Source: Anaerolineaceae bacterium (GTDB lineage: Bacteria; Chloroflexota; Anaerolineae; Anaerolineales; Anaerolineaceae). From it: a stretch of 6,284 nt of DNA. The notes beneath the pieces are model-generated. The model had not been told where the DNA came from, did not search any database, and saw nothing but the letters and a program-made list of their open reading frames with translations. The translations under genes and the position numbers were made by a program. The first letter of the stretch is position 1; every line of letters begins with the position of its first letter. This document shows positions 6,001 to 6,284 of this stretch, one piece after another. The DNA lies in the NCBI GenBank assembly GCA_014860845.1, contig JACZIY010000766.1, forward strand, positions 1-6,284, read 5' to 3'.

Positions 6001-6284
6001 CGGTTTTCCTCAAAGCGTACGTTTCGAATCACCAGGTTGCTATTATCGGTGTATAGACCGCCACCCCATTGTCCAGGGACACTGGTAGCATCGTTGAAAC
6101 TACCGGTGATGATCAAGCCATCCAGCGTCGCCTTTTCGGTGATCCCAATGGCGCTGACCACACGGAGCGCATTGTTTGCGTCAGCGCTTCCATTTTTATC
6201 AATGTCACCGCTTAAAATAGTGGGGTTTTCACCCCAATTGCGCTGTGTTCGAGAGACCTCATCCCCCCTGAACCCCCCATATAC
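3042..6284 (-). CDS. Large multidomain extracellular beta-helix protein with PKD-like, IPT/TIG and post-COAP-1-like domains (5' end outside window)
   Basis: At least 1080 residues. A GTG at 6161 is not the start: the frame continues to the window edge and reads YGGFRGDE, then RNWGENPTILSGDID, the standard opening of this beta-helix class. Visible order: right-handed beta-helix with about seven diverged rungs of the type NVTFSGN-A-GGGM-N (about 82-268), ending DPLFINAPSNLRLQTGSPAI and VDMGAYEYG (about 383); PKD-like domain with VDWGD at 425-429 and an HVYEAAGWYSVTI strand (391-478); IPT/TIG domain (480-568); a beta-rich segment with WWDGEKWVKVD and EPGILQLSGTDF (to about 701); two further Ig-like segments with cysteine pairs at about 754/763 and 876/894; and a C-terminal post-COAP-1-like domain (926-1080) with TGGGW and a final GNIFVQH. 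No membrane segment or sorting signal is visible at the C-terminus. No enzyme motif was seen. A secreted binding or structural role is inferred. An unbroken frame shows it is intact here. Confidence 0.92.
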   Translation of the reverse strand, partial: VYGGFRGDEVSRTQRNWGENPTILSGDIDKNGSADANNALRVVSAIGITEKATLDGLIITGSFNDATSVPGQWGGGLYTDNSNLVIRNVRFEENRAVAGGGMFSSGREQPLVLENVEFHQNSAINGGGMYTYDSNSPTLKEVTFSGNTAGDYGGGMMNYLGCNPTLMGVSFTGNSADTQGGGGMANLYSSPPRLYNVTFSDNSAPVGGGMYNNTSSPKLVNVIFLNNVANGVGGGISNVASSPTLTNVTFYGNIALVGGGMHNSKGTTAGSYPVITNAILWGNTDGQIFNDPDSTARVTYSDIQDGLEGTGNIEVDPLFINAPSNLRLQTGSPAINSGTNIAVPWDIHDLDGDGITTTERLPFDIRWLNRIVDTVDMGAYEYGIIELPSITPIDDLTVLLGDGGPFDLGSFSDPGSFAGPWTVTVDWGDSSTSQYTLNETGSLGSQPHVYEAAGWYSVTIAVTGAGTGSAQFQIIVENPQPAISSLTPLAVQAAGSSDLSLTVYGSNFVSTSRLQWDGVAQETTFISANEIQAVIPVGLIETARTVEITVFNPEPGGGISIPWAFFVTETAVTVQDYNIANSTYPEVPVTLATENISVEAIGGTGTAVVAEFSNNPYDAMLLKSSGDFFGVYLSRDSSFQQVTITINNVHNGSNLAWWDGEKWVKVDSAGYEPGTNSISLEVTADTEPGILQLSGTDFGLFDGAPYSVSANPGDQIVQYSDGISPVTVEARDAGDGVMIANVDLPWLDISEANCAVDGGNTTCTWTLSGTTSVPAGSYVANVSIIDAVENQVSIPVSIEVLPEDAGITFHAGNPVALKVPDGSDLSGFFEMELRLRETYPDSTTDGSIPYPGDISLGQVSLKLVPVGPGGEVAGDCALIGVFDDGYDAFQRVVCSFDAVPVNTYLATASVQGGYYTGLAEDVLVVYDPSLGYTTGGGWFYWPGTEERTSIGFTMEYNKSGSNIKGNMLLIRHLADGSIYQVKSNALDGISLGVGVIDGETFGWASFSGKATYLEAGQEEAIGNHKFLIYVEDHNEPGSGVDQIWVEIYDKNNNLIAAMSMPRPATENTGPLQAGNIFVQH
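3045..3509 (-). other. C-terminal post-COAP-1-like domain of the large beta-helix protein
   Basis: Visible residues 926-1080 begin YDPSLGYTTGGGWFYWPG, continue with IGFTMEYNKSGSNIKGN, an F-I-V-D strand pattern (KFLIYVEDHNEPGSGVDQIW) and end GNIFVQH. I recognise this arrangement (YDP, GGGW, FGF-YK, G-N, D-F-I-I, GGNI-H ending) from post-COAP-1 domains at the ends of secreted Chloroflexota and actinobacterial proteins. Function of the domain is unknown. The match is from memory, without a profile search. Confidence 0.65.
5481..6041 (-). repeat. Diverged beta-helix rung repeats (about 7 units)
   Basis: These are protein-level repeats of 25-28 residues with consensus SPTL-NVTFSGN-A---GGGM-N. Successive NV(T/E/I/R)F cores are seen at about visible residues 88, 115, 142, 169, 196, 222 and 248. 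The DNA of the units is clearly diverged, unlike the array at 260-715. They form the C-terminal half of the visible beta-helix. Confidence 0.8.

Noticed and set aside
5373..6056. Plus-strand open frame of 227 codons opposite the beta-helix repeats
   Set aside because: It is antisense to the repeat rungs and its composition mirrors them. No independent coding evidence.
6159..6161. GTG as the start of the large beta-helix gene
   Set aside because: The frame remains open to the window edge and the upstream codons encode the conserved YGGF and NPTILSGDID motifs of the family, so the start is beyond the window.

Overview
The window looks like a piece of a moderate-GC bacterial chromosome, most plausibly from Chloroflexota (Anaerolineae-like). 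The reasons are a surface beta-helix protein ending in a hydrophobic YLP-type tail (YLPMVLK), a second very long secreted beta-helix protein with PKD, IPT/TIG and post-COAP-1-like domains, and a SpoVS-family gene with no other sporulation gene in view. This assignment is an inference from protein style. There is no rRNA or other phylogenetic marker here.

Layout, left to right. (1) 2-1054, plus strand: the 3' part of a gene for a repeat-rich right-handed beta-helix protein of the choice-of-anchor Q type, cut by the left window edge. (2) 1202-1462, minus: a complete spoVS-like gene with a strong ribosome binding site, a TATAAT box upstream and a weak hairpin plus T-run at its stop. (3) 1463-1775: a gap holding that promoter, a possible plus-strand coding relic (1532-1642) and the terminator of the next gene. 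(4) 1776-2207, minus: a complete SRPBCC (Bet v1/START-fold) gene with a clear intrinsic terminator. (5) 2208-2638: very AT-rich DNA with no convincing gene. (6) 2639-2938, minus: a small open frame of doubtful status, probably a gene remnant, with short direct repeats. (7) 3042-6284, minus: at least 1080 residues of a multidomain extracellular beta-helix protein, with its N-terminus beyond the right edge.

How the parts relate. The two large genes are both cell-surface or secreted parallel beta-helix proteins of the same broad class. They point inward from the two window ends and flank two small cytoplasmic single-gene units. The small genes each have their own ribosome binding site, and a strong terminator lies between them, so they do not look like an operon. 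The tandem repeats of the left protein are nearly identical at DNA level, which suggests recent expansion or homogenisation. Those of the right protein are old and diverged.

I see no CRISPR array, tRNA, rRNA, insertion sequence, toxin-antitoxin pair or defence system. The most notable items are the repeat array, the C-terminal tail, the very large multidomain protein and the stand-alone SpoVS gene. I found no clear evidence of a new multi-gene system.
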